This document shows, in pieces, positions 18,515 through 28,720 of a stretch of 64,000 nucleotides of DNA. Position 1 is the stretch's first letter; each line of letters begins with the position of its first letter. Location: assembly GCA_913056455.1 (NCBI GenBank), contig CAJXMJ010000001.1:930001-994000 (forward strand), in the 5' to 3' direction. Below the pieces are notes generated by a model, which was given only the letters and a program-made list of their open reading frames with translations, made no database searches and was not told the origin of the DNA. Source of the DNA: an uncultured Fodinibius sp. GTDB lineage: Bacteria > Bacteroidota > Rhodothermia > Balneolales > Balneolaceae. The translations under genes and the position numbers were made by a program.

Positions 18515-19451
18515 ACGAGTCCTCATTACGGGTGGCGCTGGTTTTCTTGGATCGCACCTATGTGATCGCTATTTAGATGAAGGTTATAAGGTTATCTGTA
18601 TGGATAATCTTCTTACCGGCAGTGCTGAAAACATTTCCCATTTGATGGGAAACGAGGACTTTGAGTTCATCAAACACGATGTTACTAATTTTATCCATGT
18701 GCAAGGTGAGCTCGATTTAATTCTTCATTTTGCATCACCTGCCTCACCGGTTGATTACCTGGAGATGCCGATACAAACTCTTAAGGTTGGTTCTTTAGGT
18801 ACTCATAAGGCACTTGGACTTGCCAAGGAAAAGGATGCGCGTTTTCTACTCGCGTCCACCAGTGAAGTATACGGTGATCCGCTTACGCATCCCCAAAAAG
18901 AAAATTACTGGGGAAATGTAAATCCTATTGGACACCGCGGGGTGTATGACGAGGCCAAACGTTTCGCCGAAGCGATGGCCATGGCGTACCACCGTTATCA
19001 TGGTATTGAAACCCGCATTGTTCGCATTTTTAATACGTATGGAGCGAGGATGCGACTGCACGACGGGCGTGCTCTGCCAACATTTATGCGTCAGGCATTA
19101 AACGATAAGCCGCTTACCGTTTATGGAGATGGTTCGCAGACGCGTTCGTTTATGTATGTCGATGATCTGGTGGAAGGGGTATGGCGGCTTTCACAGTCGG
19201 ATTACGTAGAGCCTGTAAATATTGGGAATCCCGAAGAAATCACCATCTTGGAATTCGCCAAAGAGATTATTGAAATAACAGGATCTGACAGTGATATTAT
19301 TTTTGAAGAGCTACCTAAAGATGATCCTCAAATTCGTCAGCCTGATATAAACAAAGCTAAAGAGATCCTCGATTGGGAGCCAACCTATGATCGCACAGAA
19401 GGACTTTCGCTGGCACTGGAGTACTTTAGAAAAAAAGTACTTGATTCCTAA
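18504..19451 (+). CDS. UDP-glucuronate decarboxylase (UDP-xylose synthase), extended SDR
   Basis: A 315-residue NAD-dependent sugar-nucleotide enzyme. It has the Rossmann loop [12 protein letters not shown] (about 10-21), [12 protein letters not shown] (about 75-86), [10 protein letters not shown] and the catalytic YDEAK (Tyr-x3-Lys, about 151-155), all in the form typical of UXS proteins, plus [10 protein letters not shown] and IRQPDI. Its start lies inside the last codons of ugd, which makes its likely substrate UDP-glucuronate. The product, UDP-xylose, would feed envelope or exopolysaccharide synthesis. A dTDP-glucose dehydratase-like role is less likely given the context. Confidence 0.9.
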   Translation: MSTKRVLITGGAGFLGSHLCDRYLDEGYKVICMDNLLTGSAENISHLMGNEDFEFIKHDVTNFIHVQGELDLILHFASPASPVDYLEMPIQTLKVGSLGTHKALGLAKEKDARFLLASTSEVYGDPLTHPQKENYWGNVNPIGHRGVYDEAKRFAEAMAMAYHRYHGIETRIVRIFNTYGARMRLHDGRALPTFMRQALNDKPLTVYGDGSQTRSFMYVDDLVEGVWRLSQSDYVEPVNIGNPEEITILEFAKEIIEITGSDSDIIFEELPKDDPQIRQPDINKAKEILDWEPTYDRTEGLSLALEYFRKKVLDS

Positions 19452-19465
19452 AATACTCTATTGAT

Positions 19466-19912
19466 ATGAAATGCCTCGTTGACGTGTATCCGTACCAAAA
19501 GGAACAAGACGAGGTTGAATTTCTGGTTTTTAAACGAGATACCGATGTGCAATATGCCCACCAATGGCGAATGATAGGCGGAAAAGTTGACCCTGAGGAA
19601 ACCCATTATGAAGCAGCCCTTAGAGAATTGAATGAAGAAACGGGTCTTTTACCCGATCTTTTGTGGACGATTCCGTCAGTGAATCACTTTTATGATCACA
19701 AGAGTGATCATATTTCCCTCATCCCAGCTTTTGGTGCTAAAATAAATAAAGAGCAGAATATCACGTTAAATCATGAACATGTTTGTTGGAAATGGATTTC
19801 ACAAGATGAATTGGATACCTATATTCAATGGCCGGAACAGAAACGACTAATGAAGTTATTAGCTGATATTGTAATAACTAAACAAATTTTAAACGAGTGG
19901 ATAGTCGAATAG
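19466..19912 (+). CDS. NUDIX hydrolase
   Basis: A 148-residue NUDIX protein with a complete box GGKVDPEETHYEAALRELNE + ETGL (about 38-61), matching GX5EX7REUXEEXGU. It has no extra domain. The N-terminal CLVDVYPYQKEQDEVEFLVF and later HVCWKWISQDEL resemble the branch that includes dihydroneopterin triphosphate diphosphatase, but the substrate is not certain. It is 14 nt after the decarboxylase gene, and its last codons overlap the start of the barrel gene by 16 nt, so all are probably in one transcript. Confidence 0.9.
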   Translation: MKCLVDVYPYQKEQDEVEFLVFKRDTDVQYAHQWRMIGGKVDPEETHYEAALRELNEETGLLPDLLWTIPSVNHFYDHKSDHISLIPAFGAKINKEQNITLNHEHVCWKWISQDELDTYIQWPEQKRLMKLLADIVITKQILNEWIVE

Positions 19913-21144
19913 CAAAATCGTTTTATTGTTTTATAACACTTCTATTGGTTTTTGTAATAGGTGGTATTTCTATTCCAAATGCATTGCATGCCCAAGATAA
20001 TAGTTCTTCCTATGAGCTATTGCCAGCACCTGACGTGTGGTATAACAGTGTGGACGGTGTTCGCGTAGGTATACGACTCCGGGGACAAGTGCCTGGAACT
20101 TTTGGTGACGGACCACATCGCTTGAATACCGGACTATGGCTTGGTACCAACTTTCCCGATAATCCTATTTCATATTATCTAAAATATACTGAACCAATTC
20201 CGGCTATTTCGGATTTTGGGAGTGAAGGAAGTATTTCTGCAATAACATCTTATCGTACCGGATTTCAGGCACATGGGCTGACCTTTAACAAACGTTGGCA
20301 AACCGGTTTTAATGAGTTGAATTACAAGGAGTTAGCAATCGGAGTAAGGGGGGAGCACCGTTTTAATGAAGAATACCTGTTGTATCAACAACTGTGGCAA
20401 ACTCAGTGGTTATATTTGGCAAATGCCGCTTTTGATTATACAGATGTAAATTCATTAGGTAGATACCTTCTTTCTCTTTCGATTGATGCAAATATTGCGG
20501 GTAATGCTGATCCGTTTTTCAGGAGTGAAGTCATTATTAGCCAAAAAGCAGACCTTTCAGACCAGTTTTCGATTTCGGGTCGATTGTACTCTGGCTTTGC
20601 TACTGATAATACGGCCCCGGAGTATTTGTTTACTCATGGGTTTCAATCAGCTCGGAGTTGGATGAAAAGTGGACTTACAAGAGCACGAGGTACGATACCG
20701 CCTTCTTGGATGCAAATTGGTAATATTCAGGTTACCGGCGGTCCAAATCTGCGAGGTTATCTAAAAAATGACATCCGGTCATTAAATAATGGAGGGATGC
20801 CTCTTTACACTTCAATATCAGCTCTTAACCTTGAATTGGATTACCCCAATCCGTTGGATCAAGGCCTTAAAAAAATCCCGGTAATTGGTGGTCTCATAGA
20901 TCTTCGTTCCTATTTATTTTGGGATTCCGGAACATCACTTGGACTAACGAGTATTGAAGAAAACAATATCTTGTCTGATGCCGGACTCGGTTTTTTATTA
21001 TCGATTAATATTCCTGATTATCTTGGCAAATCACGCGGATTAGTTTTACGTTACGATATGCCTTTCTGGCTCTCGCATCCCGGTGCAGAGAATGCATTTA
21101 AGTTTCGGCAGGTATTTGGCATAGGAGCTACAATTTCACTTTAA
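19897..21144 (+). CDS. Omp85-like outer-membrane beta barrel without POTRA domains
   Basis: A 415-residue exported protein that starts at GTG inside the NUDIX gene. Its signal peptide ends LHAQDN (about 32). The remaining 380 or so residues alternate amphipathic strands throughout, about the size of one 16-strand barrel, with no room for POTRA repeats. The segment GGPNLRGYLKNDIRS (about 285-299) recalls the L6 RGY/RGF motif of Omp85 proteins, and the tail has the DAGLGFLLSI and RYDMPFWLS strands common near the end of such barrels. The likely group is the short 'noNterm' Omp85 branch. It is followed after 6 nt by a lipoprotein gene, a likely partner. Confidence 0.5.
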   Translation: MDSRIAKSFYCFITLLLVFVIGGISIPNALHAQDNSSSYELLPAPDVWYNSVDGVRVGIRLRGQVPGTFGDGPHRLNTGLWLGTNFPDNPISYYLKYTEPIPAISDFGSEGSISAITSYRTGFQAHGLTFNKRWQTGFNELNYKELAIGVRGEHRFNEEYLLYQQLWQTQWLYLANAAFDYTDVNSLGRYLLSLSIDANIAGNADPFFRSEVIISQKADLSDQFSISGRLYSGFATDNTAPEYLFTHGFQSARSWMKSGLTRARGTIPPSWMQIGNIQVTGGPNLRGYLKNDIRSLNNGGMPLYTSISALNLELDYPNPLDQGLKKIPVIGGLIDLRSYLFWDSGTSLGLTSIEENNILSDAGLGFLLSINIPDYLGKSRGLVLRYDMPFWLSHPGAENAFKFRQVFGIGATISL

Positions 21145-21150
21145 TAACTG

Positions 21151-22905
21151 TTGAGAACGATACAATACATACTGTTAGCTACTTTTTTACTTTCTTTTTT
21201 GGGATCCTGTACCAGTGCTCGATGGACTGTCAAAGAAAAAAAATCCATTGATAGATCTGAGTATGAAATTGTTGAAGAAAATTTCTTCTTACAACAAAGT
21301 AATGACGTAAGCCCTGAAAACCCGGTCTTGTCGTTAGCACTCTTCTCTGAAACTGAATATGAATATACCCAGCGTGTATTAATGCAGCGTACTATTCAGG
21401 ATTATAAGCTCCGAGCAGGAACAGTGGCATTAGGTATTGGGGGCGCTGCCATGGCTTTTTATCTGGCCAATGTTGCTGATTTTGGGAGTCATTCATCAAC
21501 GACCAAGAGATGGACGCTAAACGGGATGGGAGCCCTTATACTTGCATCAGGTTTTTTGAACATGAAACCTGTGGGCGAACCTCGTCCGACAGGAGAGGAG
21601 CGATACAAAAGAGCTACCGGTACTACTATTAAAAAAGATACCGTTAAAACTGATGCTAAAATTGATACTTCTGCATCGGTGTACATGCTATATAACGATC
21701 TAATTATTTTTGAGGAGACGAATCAGGATATTAACAATGGAGTACTTAATGTTCCGATTGGAAATGCGCTGAGTGATTTAAAACTGTCCGGTCAAAATCC
21801 AGGAAATACAACAGTAGAGGTACTATTTGCTGATTCACTATACAGATATAATTATGCTGTAGACTCCGTTTTACAACCCTATGCGGTTATCAATAAACAA
21901 CTTACAGCATTGCGTAATAGTCCCCAGCAAAATTCTGATAACGTACTTGCAGATCTTGTTGAAGGGAGCCAACTCAAGATTAGTAGTATCACTGAAGACT
22001 GGTATCAAGTAATGTATGGGATCTCAGAAACGTATATTAAAAAGTCAGATGCCAGTATTATATGGCGATCAGAAGACTATGAGGTCGAAGACCAGGTTGT
22101 GGTTGTTCCACGCGTTCCTTTTGGGGAGATTGATGTCGAAAGCAATATCCCAATCCTGCGTAATGATAATCCCAATGCAAAGGCGCTGTTGCTGATAAAC
22201 CAAAATTACGCCGATACCCTTGGCGAACGCAACTATTCGCTGCGTGACGGACGTCTAATGCGTTCCTATTTGCAAAATGCATTGGGTTACTCTGAAGACA
22301 ATATATATCAATTAGCTGATATTAGTAGTACTGACAGTCTTAATACGCTGATTTCTTCTTTGCAATCAACAGCCAATGATAGCACCGAATTATTTATATA
22401 CATCAGTGGATATGGGACTGTCGATAAAGAACAGCAAAAGCTGCACTTTTTGCCGGTATCTTCCGACATGGAATCCGATTCCACAATAGCATTATCTGAT
22501 TTGTTTGGTCAAATAGGGAATATTCCATCTGAACATACAGTAGTCTTAAGTGACATTGACTTTGTAAGAAGTAGTAAGAACGGATCAATGTCTGAAAATG
22601 AAATGCGAAATATTATCGAAAACAATGTTTCGCCGTTGTTAATACAAAATACCAATAACTCGGTATTGTTGGGAACACAGCTAAATAATCCATCCCGTTT
22701 ATATATGTCAGAGGAGGGAGAGGACAAAAAGCACCACATTTTCCCATACTTTTTTGCAAAGGCGTTGCAAGAACGCAAAACTACTCTTTCGGATATTTAT
22801 CAATATCTCGAACGGAATGTATCTTATACCTCACGTAAGCTTTTTGATCGCCCGCAGGATCCATTACTTCTCGGCAATACCCAATTGAATTTAGCCGGAC
22901 AATAA
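21151..22905 (+). CDS. Lipoprotein with SH3-like domain and degenerate caspase-like domain
   Basis: A 584-residue protein starting at TTG with lipobox FLGSC (Cys20) and a short hydrophobic segment near 90-110. An SH3-type region lies at about 265-305 (ADLVEGSQLKISSITEDWY). From about 345 the order is that of a caspase/C14 fold: ALLLINQNYADTLGERNYSL, DGRLMRSYLQNALGYSEDNI, then ELFIYISGYGTVD, where the catalytic His of SGHG is Tyr, and TVVLSDIDFVRS, where the usual D-A/S-C Cys is absent. The peptidase site therefore looks dead. It is 6 nt after the barrel gene and its stop overlaps the next ATG (TAATG). Function is unknown; a scaffold or sensor is inference. Confidence 0.6.
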   Translation: MRTIQYILLATFLLSFLGSCTSARWTVKEKKSIDRSEYEIVEENFFLQQSNDVSPENPVLSLALFSETEYEYTQRVLMQRTIQDYKLRAGTVALGIGGAAMAFYLANVADFGSHSSTTKRWTLNGMGALILASGFLNMKPVGEPRPTGEERYKRATGTTIKKDTVKTDAKIDTSASVYMLYNDLIIFEETNQDINNGVLNVPIGNALSDLKLSGQNPGNTTVEVLFADSLYRYNYAVDSVLQPYAVINKQLTALRNSPQQNSDNVLADLVEGSQLKISSITEDWYQVMYGISETYIKKSDASIIWRSEDYEVEDQVVVVPRVPFGEIDVESNIPILRNDNPNAKALLLINQNYADTLGERNYSLRDGRLMRSYLQNALGYSEDNIYQLADISSTDSLNTLISSLQSTANDSTELFIYISGYGTVDKEQQKLHFLPVSSDMESDSTIALSDLFGQIGNIPSEHTVVLSDIDFVRSSKNGSMSENEMRNIIENNVSPLLIQNTNNSVLLGTQLNNPSRLYMSEEGEDKKHHIFPYFFAKALQERKTTLSDIYQYLERNVSYTSRKLFDRPQDPLLLGNTQLNLAGQ

Positions 22906-23762
22906 TGGCGTACCTGTTTTTGATTTTAAGCTCGGTATGTTCACTTACGATTGCCCATCTGCTTAAAGTCACTGAGACAAAAAATTTGCGCACCCTCAAT
23001 ACACTCACGGTCAATTATATAGTGGCGGCGATTTTTGCCTTCCTTGTAGGATACGAGAGCAATACAGGATCTGCTTTTGTTAGCTATTCTGCGATTCTTT
23101 TCATGTTTTGCATAATCGTCGGAGCCTTTTTCATTGGTAATTTTGTAGCATATAGTAAGTCAGTCCACACTAACGGGGTGGGAATTACCATTGCCGCCAT
23201 GCGATTGTCTTTACTGATTCCGGTCGTAATCTCAATATATTGGTATGCCGAATACTTAAGTGGACTTAAAATTGTGGGCATTCTTGGAGTATTTGGGGCG
23301 ATGCTGTTACTCATCCCCAAAAAGAATCATATTAAAATTGGTTCTATCAGTGCTTCCTGGCTGTTAATTTTAATCTTTGTCTTATCCGGTTTTGCTGATG
23401 CTTCGCTTAAAATCTACGAAGAAGAATTTAGTTCAAACCTCAATGAGCTTACCTTCATGGGATTAGTCTTCTTGGGAGCTTTCATTATTGGATTGATTGT
23501 TGCCTTATTGCGAAAGGGGCCGCTCGTTACTAAAAAAGAGGCCCTTCTGGGAGCAGCTATTGGAATTCCTAACTTATATTCCTCAATCTTTTTAATTTAT
23601 GCCTTGGGCGGCATCAGTGGTTCAGTAGCTTATCCAATAGTTAATATCTTAAATGTATTGGGCGGTACGTTTCTCGGATTAATTATTTGGAATGACCAAG
23701 TATCAACCAAGCAATGGATGGGCATTTCTATGGCCGTTATTGCAATTTTACTTTTGATATAA
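22905..23762 (+). CDS. EamA/DMT family transporter
   Basis: A 285-residue membrane protein with about ten helices arranged as two repeats of five, the drug/metabolite transporter fold. Visible features are the N-terminal [16 protein letters not shown] helix, [20 protein letters not shown] in the first repeat and [19 protein letters not shown] followed by W near the end of the second. The substrate is not predictable. Its ATG overlaps the previous stop codon by one base, so it is translationally coupled to the caspase-like lipoprotein gene. Confidence 0.85.
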   Translation: MAYLFLILSSVCSLTIAHLLKVTETKNLRTLNTLTVNYIVAAIFAFLVGYESNTGSAFVSYSAILFMFCIIVGAFFIGNFVAYSKSVHTNGVGITIAAMRLSLLIPVVISIYWYAEYLSGLKIVGILGVFGAMLLLIPKKNHIKIGSISASWLLILIFVLSGFADASLKIYEEEFSSNLNELTFMGLVFLGAFIIGLIVALLRKGPLVTKKEALLGAAIGIPNLYSSIFLIYALGGISGSVAYPIVNILNVLGGTFLGLIIWNDQVSTKQWMGISMAVIAILLLI

Positions 23763-23772
23763 TTCTGAAGTC

Positions 23773-24762
23773 ATGGACGTAAAGATTATTCAACAGATAC
23801 GAGACCGAGCTTCAAAAAAGAATAAAACCATTGTCTTCCCCGAAGCTCGGGATCAAAGAGTGCTAAGAGCCGCCGCATATTTAGTCAAGAAAAATATTTG
23901 CGATATCAGGCTCTTAGGTAATAAACAGGAAATTCTTTCATCTGTTAATAAAAAGGAAGAAAAAGAGAGTGTAGCAGAATTATCAAGTTACTTTGTGGAT
24001 GGAGGTGAAAATCGGAAAGTACTTGCTGAGCATTTATATGAAAGGAGAAAACACAAAGGAGTATCACGAGAAGAGGCTATAGCAAAACTGAAAGATCCAC
24101 TTTACCTGGGAGCTCTCTTGGTGGCAACGGGCGCTGCCGACGGTTGTGTGGCCGGATCAATAGCAACTACCGGCGATGTGATTCGAGCCGCGATCCACAG
24201 TATAGGACTCAGAAAGGGAAATAATACCGTATCAAGCACTTTTTTGATGGCGCTTAAAAATCAGCCTGCGCTAACCTATGCCGACTGTGGGGTCGTCCCA
24301 TATCCTGAAGCCGAACAACTCGCTGATATTGCCATAGAATCGGCCCGAACACATGAGTTATTAACTCAAAAAACTCCCAAGATAGCAATGCTTTCTTTTT
24401 CAACTAAGGGCAGTGCGCAACACGATCGTACATCATTAGTCGTAGAAGCTACGAAAATTGTCAGGCAGAAAGCATCAAATTTAACTATTGACGGCGAACT
24501 TCAATTTGATGCGGCCTTTGTCCCCGAGGTAGCACAGCGAAAAGCTCCGGATTCACCCTTAAAAGGAGAGGCCAATGTGCTTATTTTTCCCAACCTTGAT
24601 GCTGGAAATATTGCTTATAAAATTACAGAACGACTCGCAGGGGCCTCAGCTACCGGTCCAATCCTACAAGGTCTTGCGAGGCCCATGATGGATCTCTCCC
24701 GAGGATGTGGTTGGCAGGATATCGTAAATGCCGCCTGTGTAGCTATACTGATGGAAAAATAA
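23773..24762 (+). CDS. pta: Phosphate acetyltransferase
   Basis: Interconverts acetyl-CoA and acetyl phosphate. It is 329 residues, the short single-domain form without the N-terminal DRTGG part. Typical segments are [19 protein letters not shown] (about 19-37), [19 protein letters not shown] (about 115-133), [14 protein letters not shown] and [19 protein letters not shown] followed by [18 protein letters not shown]. It starts 10 nt after the EamA gene and ends in a stem-loop. No acetate kinase is adjacent. Confidence 0.94.
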   Translation: MDVKIIQQIRDRASKKNKTIVFPEARDQRVLRAAAYLVKKNICDIRLLGNKQEILSSVNKKEEKESVAELSSYFVDGGENRKVLAEHLYERRKHKGVSREEAIAKLKDPLYLGALLVATGAADGCVAGSIATTGDVIRAAIHSIGLRKGNNTVSSTFLMALKNQPALTYADCGVVPYPEAEQLADIAIESARTHELLTQKTPKIAMLSFSTKGSAQHDRTSLVVEATKIVRQKASNLTIDGELQFDAAFVPEVAQRKAPDSPLKGEANVLIFPNLDAGNIAYKITERLAGASATGPILQGLARPMMDLSRGCGWQDIVNAACVAILMEK

Positions 24763-24782
24763 TTCCTGTTCCGGCAGGAATT
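24761..24782 (+). terminator. Stem-loop after pta
   Basis: A perfect 8-bp stem AATTCCTG/CAGGAATT with a 6-base loop starts within the pta stop codon. No T run follows, so it may stabilise the 3' end rather than act as a strong terminator. Confidence 0.5.
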
Positions 24783-24910
24783 AAGGCAGCATTATAAATG
24801 CTATTTATTGCATGTATAGCAACATTCAATTGGCATAGAAGTTAATTCAATTCGATTTTAACTATGTATTAATAAGAGTTGGGGCAATAAATAAAAGTAG
24901 CTGAATTAAG

Positions 24911-24941
24911 TTTAAGTTACATGCAATTATCCTTATATTTG
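24911..24941 (+). promoter_or_regulatory. Bacteroidota-type promoter for the suf operon
   Basis: TTTA (24911-24914), 19 bases, then TATATTTG (24934-24941) fits the TTTG-N19-TAnnTTTG consensus with one mismatch. It lies in the 321-base gap between pta and sufB and would give a leader of about 135 bases. The rest of the gap is AT-rich with no gene; no binding site for an iron-sulfur regulator was recognised. Confidence 0.5.
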
Positions 24942-25083
24942 AGGCTCTGATCGAGAAGCTAAATTATTGGTTCGATTGAGACTACTTAGAATTAATCCAG
25001 ATTTAGTTTCTGAACGTAATATTTTGTTCTACTGTTTTATAAATCGAACTGCTGAAATCGTAAAATTACCGCAATAATTTCTT

Positions 25084-26532
25084 ATGAGTGAAACTGAAGC
25101 GCTTGAATCCATGGTTGGTGGTGAGTATAAGTATGGATTTACCACCGATGTGGAATATGAAGACTTTCCTACAGGTATAAATGAGGATATCATCCGGGAA
25201 ATTTCTCGTCGTAAAGATGAACCGGAATGGGTCTTGGAATTTCGTCTGGAAGCTTTTGAAAAGTGGAAGCAGATGGAAGAGCCCGACTGGCCCAATGTGG
25301 AGTATGAAAAACCGGATTTTGAAAATATCCAGTACTATTCTTCTCCAAAGAAGAAAGATGGCAAAAAAGCAGAGAGCCTGGATGACGTGGATCCACAGAT
25401 TCTGGAAACCTATGAAAAACTGGGAATACCTCTTCAGGAGCAGAAGCAACTGCAGGGGATTGCTGTAGATGCAGTTTTTGACAGCGAATCCATTTTTACC
25501 ACATTCAAAGAGAAGCTTGCTGAGGCAGGCGTCATTTTCTGCTCGATTTCGGAAGCTATTCAGGACCATCCCGAAATAGTTAAAGAATATTTAGGTTCTG
25601 TAGTACCTAAGGGAGACAACTTTTATGCTGCATTGAACTCGGCGGTATTTTCCGATGGATCGTTTGTATATGTTCCGGAAGATACGGTTTGCCCGATGGA
25701 GCTTTCGACCTATTTCCGCATTAATAACATGCAGTCGGGACAGTTCGAACGTACGCTGATCATCTGTGAGGATAACAGTCATGTTAGTTATCTTGAAGGA
25801 TGTACTGCTCCACAATACCAAGATAATCAGTTGCACGCAGCTGTGGTTGAGCTTGTAGCACTCGAAGATGCTGAAATCAAGTACTCTACTATTCAGAACT
25901 GGTATTCCGGTGACGAAAAAGGGCAGGGCGGTATCTTCAACTTTGTTACTAAACGGGGACACTGCCGTGGAGACAACTCAAAAATTTCCTGGACACAGGT
26001 CGAAACCGGCTCTGCCATTACATGGAAATATCCAAGTGTAATCATGCAGGGTGATAATTCCGTTGGAGAATTTTACTCTGTAGCAGTAACCAATCAGCGT
26101 CAGCAGGCTGACACCGGGACAAAGATGATTCACGTTGGTAAAAACACCAAGAGTACCATTATCTCGAAAGGTATTTCTGCGGGTGAATCCAACAACAGTT
26201 ACCGAGGATTGGTGAAGATTAGTCCCCGAGCAGATGGTGCCCAAAACTACTCGGTTTGTGACTCCATGTTAATTGGTCAAACCTGTGGCGCTCATACCTT
26301 CCCATACATCGAATCGGCCAATCCCACAGCAAAGGTAGAGCATGAGGCTTCTACCAGCCGTGTTGGTGAAGAACAGATCTTTTATCTGCAGCAGCGCGGA
26401 ATGGATGAGGATGATGCAATTTCACTCATCGTTAATGGCTTTGCCAAAGAAGTATTACAAGAACTGCCGATGGAGTTTGCCGTTGAAGCTGACAAATTGC
26501 TCGGCATTAAGCTCGAAGGCAGCGTAGGTTAA
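25084..26532 (+). CDS. sufB: Fe-S cluster assembly scaffold protein SufB
   Basis: The large scaffold subunit of the SUF machine, which receives sulfur and iron and builds clusters with SufC and SufD. It is 482 residues, as usual for Suf[17 protein letters not shown] start, [15 protein letters not shown], the beta-helix core with [38 protein letters not shown] and the C-terminal [20 protein letters not shown]. It is the first gene of a seven-gene plus-strand cluster. Cys in LEGCTAP is one of the conserved residues around the cluster site. Confidence 0.97.
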   Translation: MSETEALESMVGGEYKYGFTTDVEYEDFPTGINEDIIREISRRKDEPEWVLEFRLEAFEKWKQMEEPDWPNVEYEKPDFENIQYYSSPKKKDGKKAESLDDVDPQILETYEKLGIPLQEQKQLQGIAVDAVFDSESIFTTFKEKLAEAGVIFCSISEAIQDHPEIVKEYLGSVVPKGDNFYAALNSAVFSDGSFVYVPEDTVCPMELSTYFRINNMQSGQFERTLIICEDNSHVSYLEGCTAPQYQDNQLHAAVVELVALEDAEIKYSTIQNWYSGDEKGQGGIFNFVTKRGHCRGDNSKISWTQVETGSAITWKYPSVIMQGDNSVGEFYSVAVTNQRQQADTGTKMIHVGKNTKSTIISKGISAGESNNSYRGLVKISPRADGAQNYSVCDSMLIGQTCGAHTFPYIESANPTAKVEHEASTSRVGEEQIFYLQQRGMDEDDAISLIVNGFAKEVLQELPMEFAVEADKLLGIKLEGSVG

Positions 26533-26582
26533 TAGATCAGGAAAACTTTTTAATCAAAAAATATTTAGAGGAATAAGTTAAA

Positions 26583-27347
26583 GTGTTAGAAATAAAAGAT
26601 TTACACGTATGCGTAGAAGAGGATCCGTCAGAAGAGATCCTTAAAGGAGTTAATTTGACAATTAATAAAGGAGAGATCCATGCGATCATGGGTCCCAACG
26701 GAAGCGGCAAGAGTACGCTTTCCAAAGTTGTTGCGGGTCACGAAGCCTATGAGGTAACCCAGGGCGATATCCTGTACAATGGCGAAAGCATTCTCGAGCT
26801 CGAGGCCGATGAACGTGCTCACTTGGGAATCTTTCTTGCTTTTCAATATCCGGTTGAAGTTCCCGGCGTAACGAATAAAAACCTGCTTCGTCAGGCATAC
26901 AATACCATTGCCGAAGAACAGGGACGTGAAGAGCTCGATCCCCTGCAATTTGAGGATCATGCTCGTGAACAGCTCGAGCTTGTTGATATGAAAGAAGAAT
27001 TTCTTGAGCGAAGCGTTAACGCTGGATTTAGTGGCGGTGAGAAAAAGCGTAATGAAATTTTCCAGATGGCAGTATTGCAGCCTAAGTTGGCATTTCTGGA
27101 TGAGACCGATTCCGGATTGGATATTGATGCCTTGAAGATTGTCGCAAATGGCATTAATGAGTTATCCGGAGAAGATAACGCTACTGTTTTAGTAACACAT
27201 TATCAGCGTATTCTGGATTACGTGCAGCCCGATCATGTCCATGTAATGATCGATGGGAAAATTGCCAAATCAGGCGATAAGGACCTTGCTATCAAGCTCG
27301 AAGAAAAAGGCTACGACTGGTTGAGCAAGGATGCATCAGTACTGTAA
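26583..27347 (+). CDS. sufC: Fe-S cluster assembly ATPase SufC
   Basis: A soluble ABC-type ATPase that drives SufBD rearrangement. It starts at GTG ([13 protein letters not shown]) with GAGGAATAAG upstream and is 254 residues. Walker A is [12 protein letters not shown] (about 38-49), the signature [14 protein letters not shown] (about 149-162) and Walker [17 protein letters not shown]; the KKRNE form is characteristic of SufC. It lies 50 nt after sufB and 20 nt before sufD. Confidence 0.97.
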   Translation: MLEIKDLHVCVEEDPSEEILKGVNLTINKGEIHAIMGPNGSGKSTLSKVVAGHEAYEVTQGDILYNGESILELEADERAHLGIFLAFQYPVEVPGVTNKNLLRQAYNTIAEEQGREELDPLQFEDHAREQLELVDMKEEFLERSVNAGFSGGEKKRNEIFQMAVLQPKLAFLDETDSGLDIDALKIVANGINELSGEDNATVLVTHYQRILDYVQPDHVHVMIDGKIAKSGDKDLAIKLEEKGYDWLSKDASVL

Positions 27348-27367
27348 ACGGAGAATCTTATAATCAA

Positions 27368-28711
27368 ATGGGTAAAGTGAAGCAACAAAAAGAACGCACG
27401 TTTTTACAAGACTTACTTAATTTCCAAGGTTCACTGAACGGGAAATCTAAATTTTTGGATGAAGTTCGCCTCAAGGGAGCAGAAGAAGTTCGGAATATTT
27501 CTTTCCCAACTAAAAAACTTGAGGACTGGAAGTTCATCAGCTTGCGGGATCTTTATAAGGATTCTTACGAGCTGGCTTCTGATCTGGATCTTGAGGTCCC
27601 GGATATTAGTGAACATTATCTCCCCGAAAGCAAAGGCGCTCGGTTGACTTTTGTCAACGGTTCATTTTCTGCCGAACATTCTTCTACGGAAGATATCCCG
27701 GAAGAGGTTCTGATTGGCAATATTGCAAAACTTGCTGAAGAGGATAATGAACTTCTCAAAAAGCATCTCAACAAGTACGTTGAGAATAACTTCGAAAAAG
27801 ATGTATTCTCGTCTTTCAATAAGGCCTTCTTAAAAGACGGAGTGTTTGTCTATGTACCTGAAGGGCTTAGCGTTGACGTACCATTGCATTTATTGTTTGT
27901 GCAAACCGATGCGGATACTAACTACTTTACGACATCACGCAGTGTCGTTGTTGCAGACAAAGAATCCGAAGTAACTATTGTTGAAGATCATATTGGATTA
28001 GGAGATAATAAGTACTTCAATCTGCCGGTTGTTGAGATCAATGCTGAGGAAGAGTCGTATGTTAAGCATACCAAGATTCAGCGTGATAGTCGTGAGGCGA
28101 TTCATATTGCTCGTACGGCAGTTTTTGTACATCATCACGCCAATTACGAGTCATATACAATTACTCGCGGAGCAAAGCTATCACGGAACGAGCCACGCAT
28201 TTCGCAGCGTGACGAAGAGGTTGAATTCACCGTTGACGGACTTGTACTCATTGATGGAGACCAAGTTTCTGATACGCATTCTGTCATGGATCACCGTTTT
28301 TCACACTGCGAAAGTCACCAGTTGCACAAATGTGTAATTAACGGCAATGCACACTCTGTATTCAACGGCAAGATTTTTGTCCAAAAGGATGCGCAGAAAA
28401 TTGACTCATTCCAGGAAAATCGAAACCTACTGCTTTCTCGCAAAGGATTGGTAAATACCAAACCTCAGCTTGAGATTTTTGCTGATGACGTGGTCTGTAC
28501 ACACGGTGCTACCGTAGGGCAGTTGGAACAGGATGAGCTTTTCTACTTAATGAGTCGCGGCCTTAACGAACAACAAGCTCGCGAAATGCTTATCTACGCT
28601 TTTGCTCTTGAAACAATCGAAAATATTACGGTCGACTCAGTGCAAGATCTGCTCGTTGATGAAGTACACCAATTTACGGAGAATCAGCTCGATTCAAAAT
28701 TAACAGCGTAA
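27368..28711 (+). CDS. sufD: Fe-S cluster assembly protein SufD
   Basis: A 447-residue paralogue of SufB that completes the SufBC2D scaffold. The N-terminal helical part (about 1-110) includes RNISFPTKKLEDWKFISLRD, typical of SufD. The beta-helix core ends with DRNFSHCESHQ-like HRFSHCESHQLHKCVINGNA, VFNGKIFVQKDAQKIDSFQ and THGATVGQLEQDELFYLMSR, with the conserved His in CTHGATVG. It is placed between sufC and sufS (9 nt). Confidence 0.96.
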   Translation: MGKVKQQKERTFLQDLLNFQGSLNGKSKFLDEVRLKGAEEVRNISFPTKKLEDWKFISLRDLYKDSYELASDLDLEVPDISEHYLPESKGARLTFVNGSFSAEHSSTEDIPEEVLIGNIAKLAEEDNELLKKHLNKYVENNFEKDVFSSFNKAFLKDGVFVYVPEGLSVDVPLHLLFVQTDADTNYFTTSRSVVVADKESEVTIVEDHIGLGDNKYFNLPVVEINAEEESYVKHTKIQRDSREAIHIARTAVFVHHHANYESYTITRGAKLSRNEPRISQRDEEVEFTVDGLVLIDGDQVSDTHSVMDHRFSHCESHQLHKCVINGNAHSVFNGKIFVQKDAQKIDSFQENRNLLLSRKGLVNTKPQLEIFADDVVCTHGATVGQLEQDELFYLMSRGLNEQQAREMLIYAFALETIENITVDSVQDLLVDEVHQFTENQLDSKLTA

Positions 28712-28720
28712 AGGTTATTT

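Noticed and set aside
21151-22905. Active caspase/metacaspase and abortive-infection role
   Set aside because: The expected His and Cys are replaced and the protein is a lipoprotein, so a cytosolic protease role is not supported.
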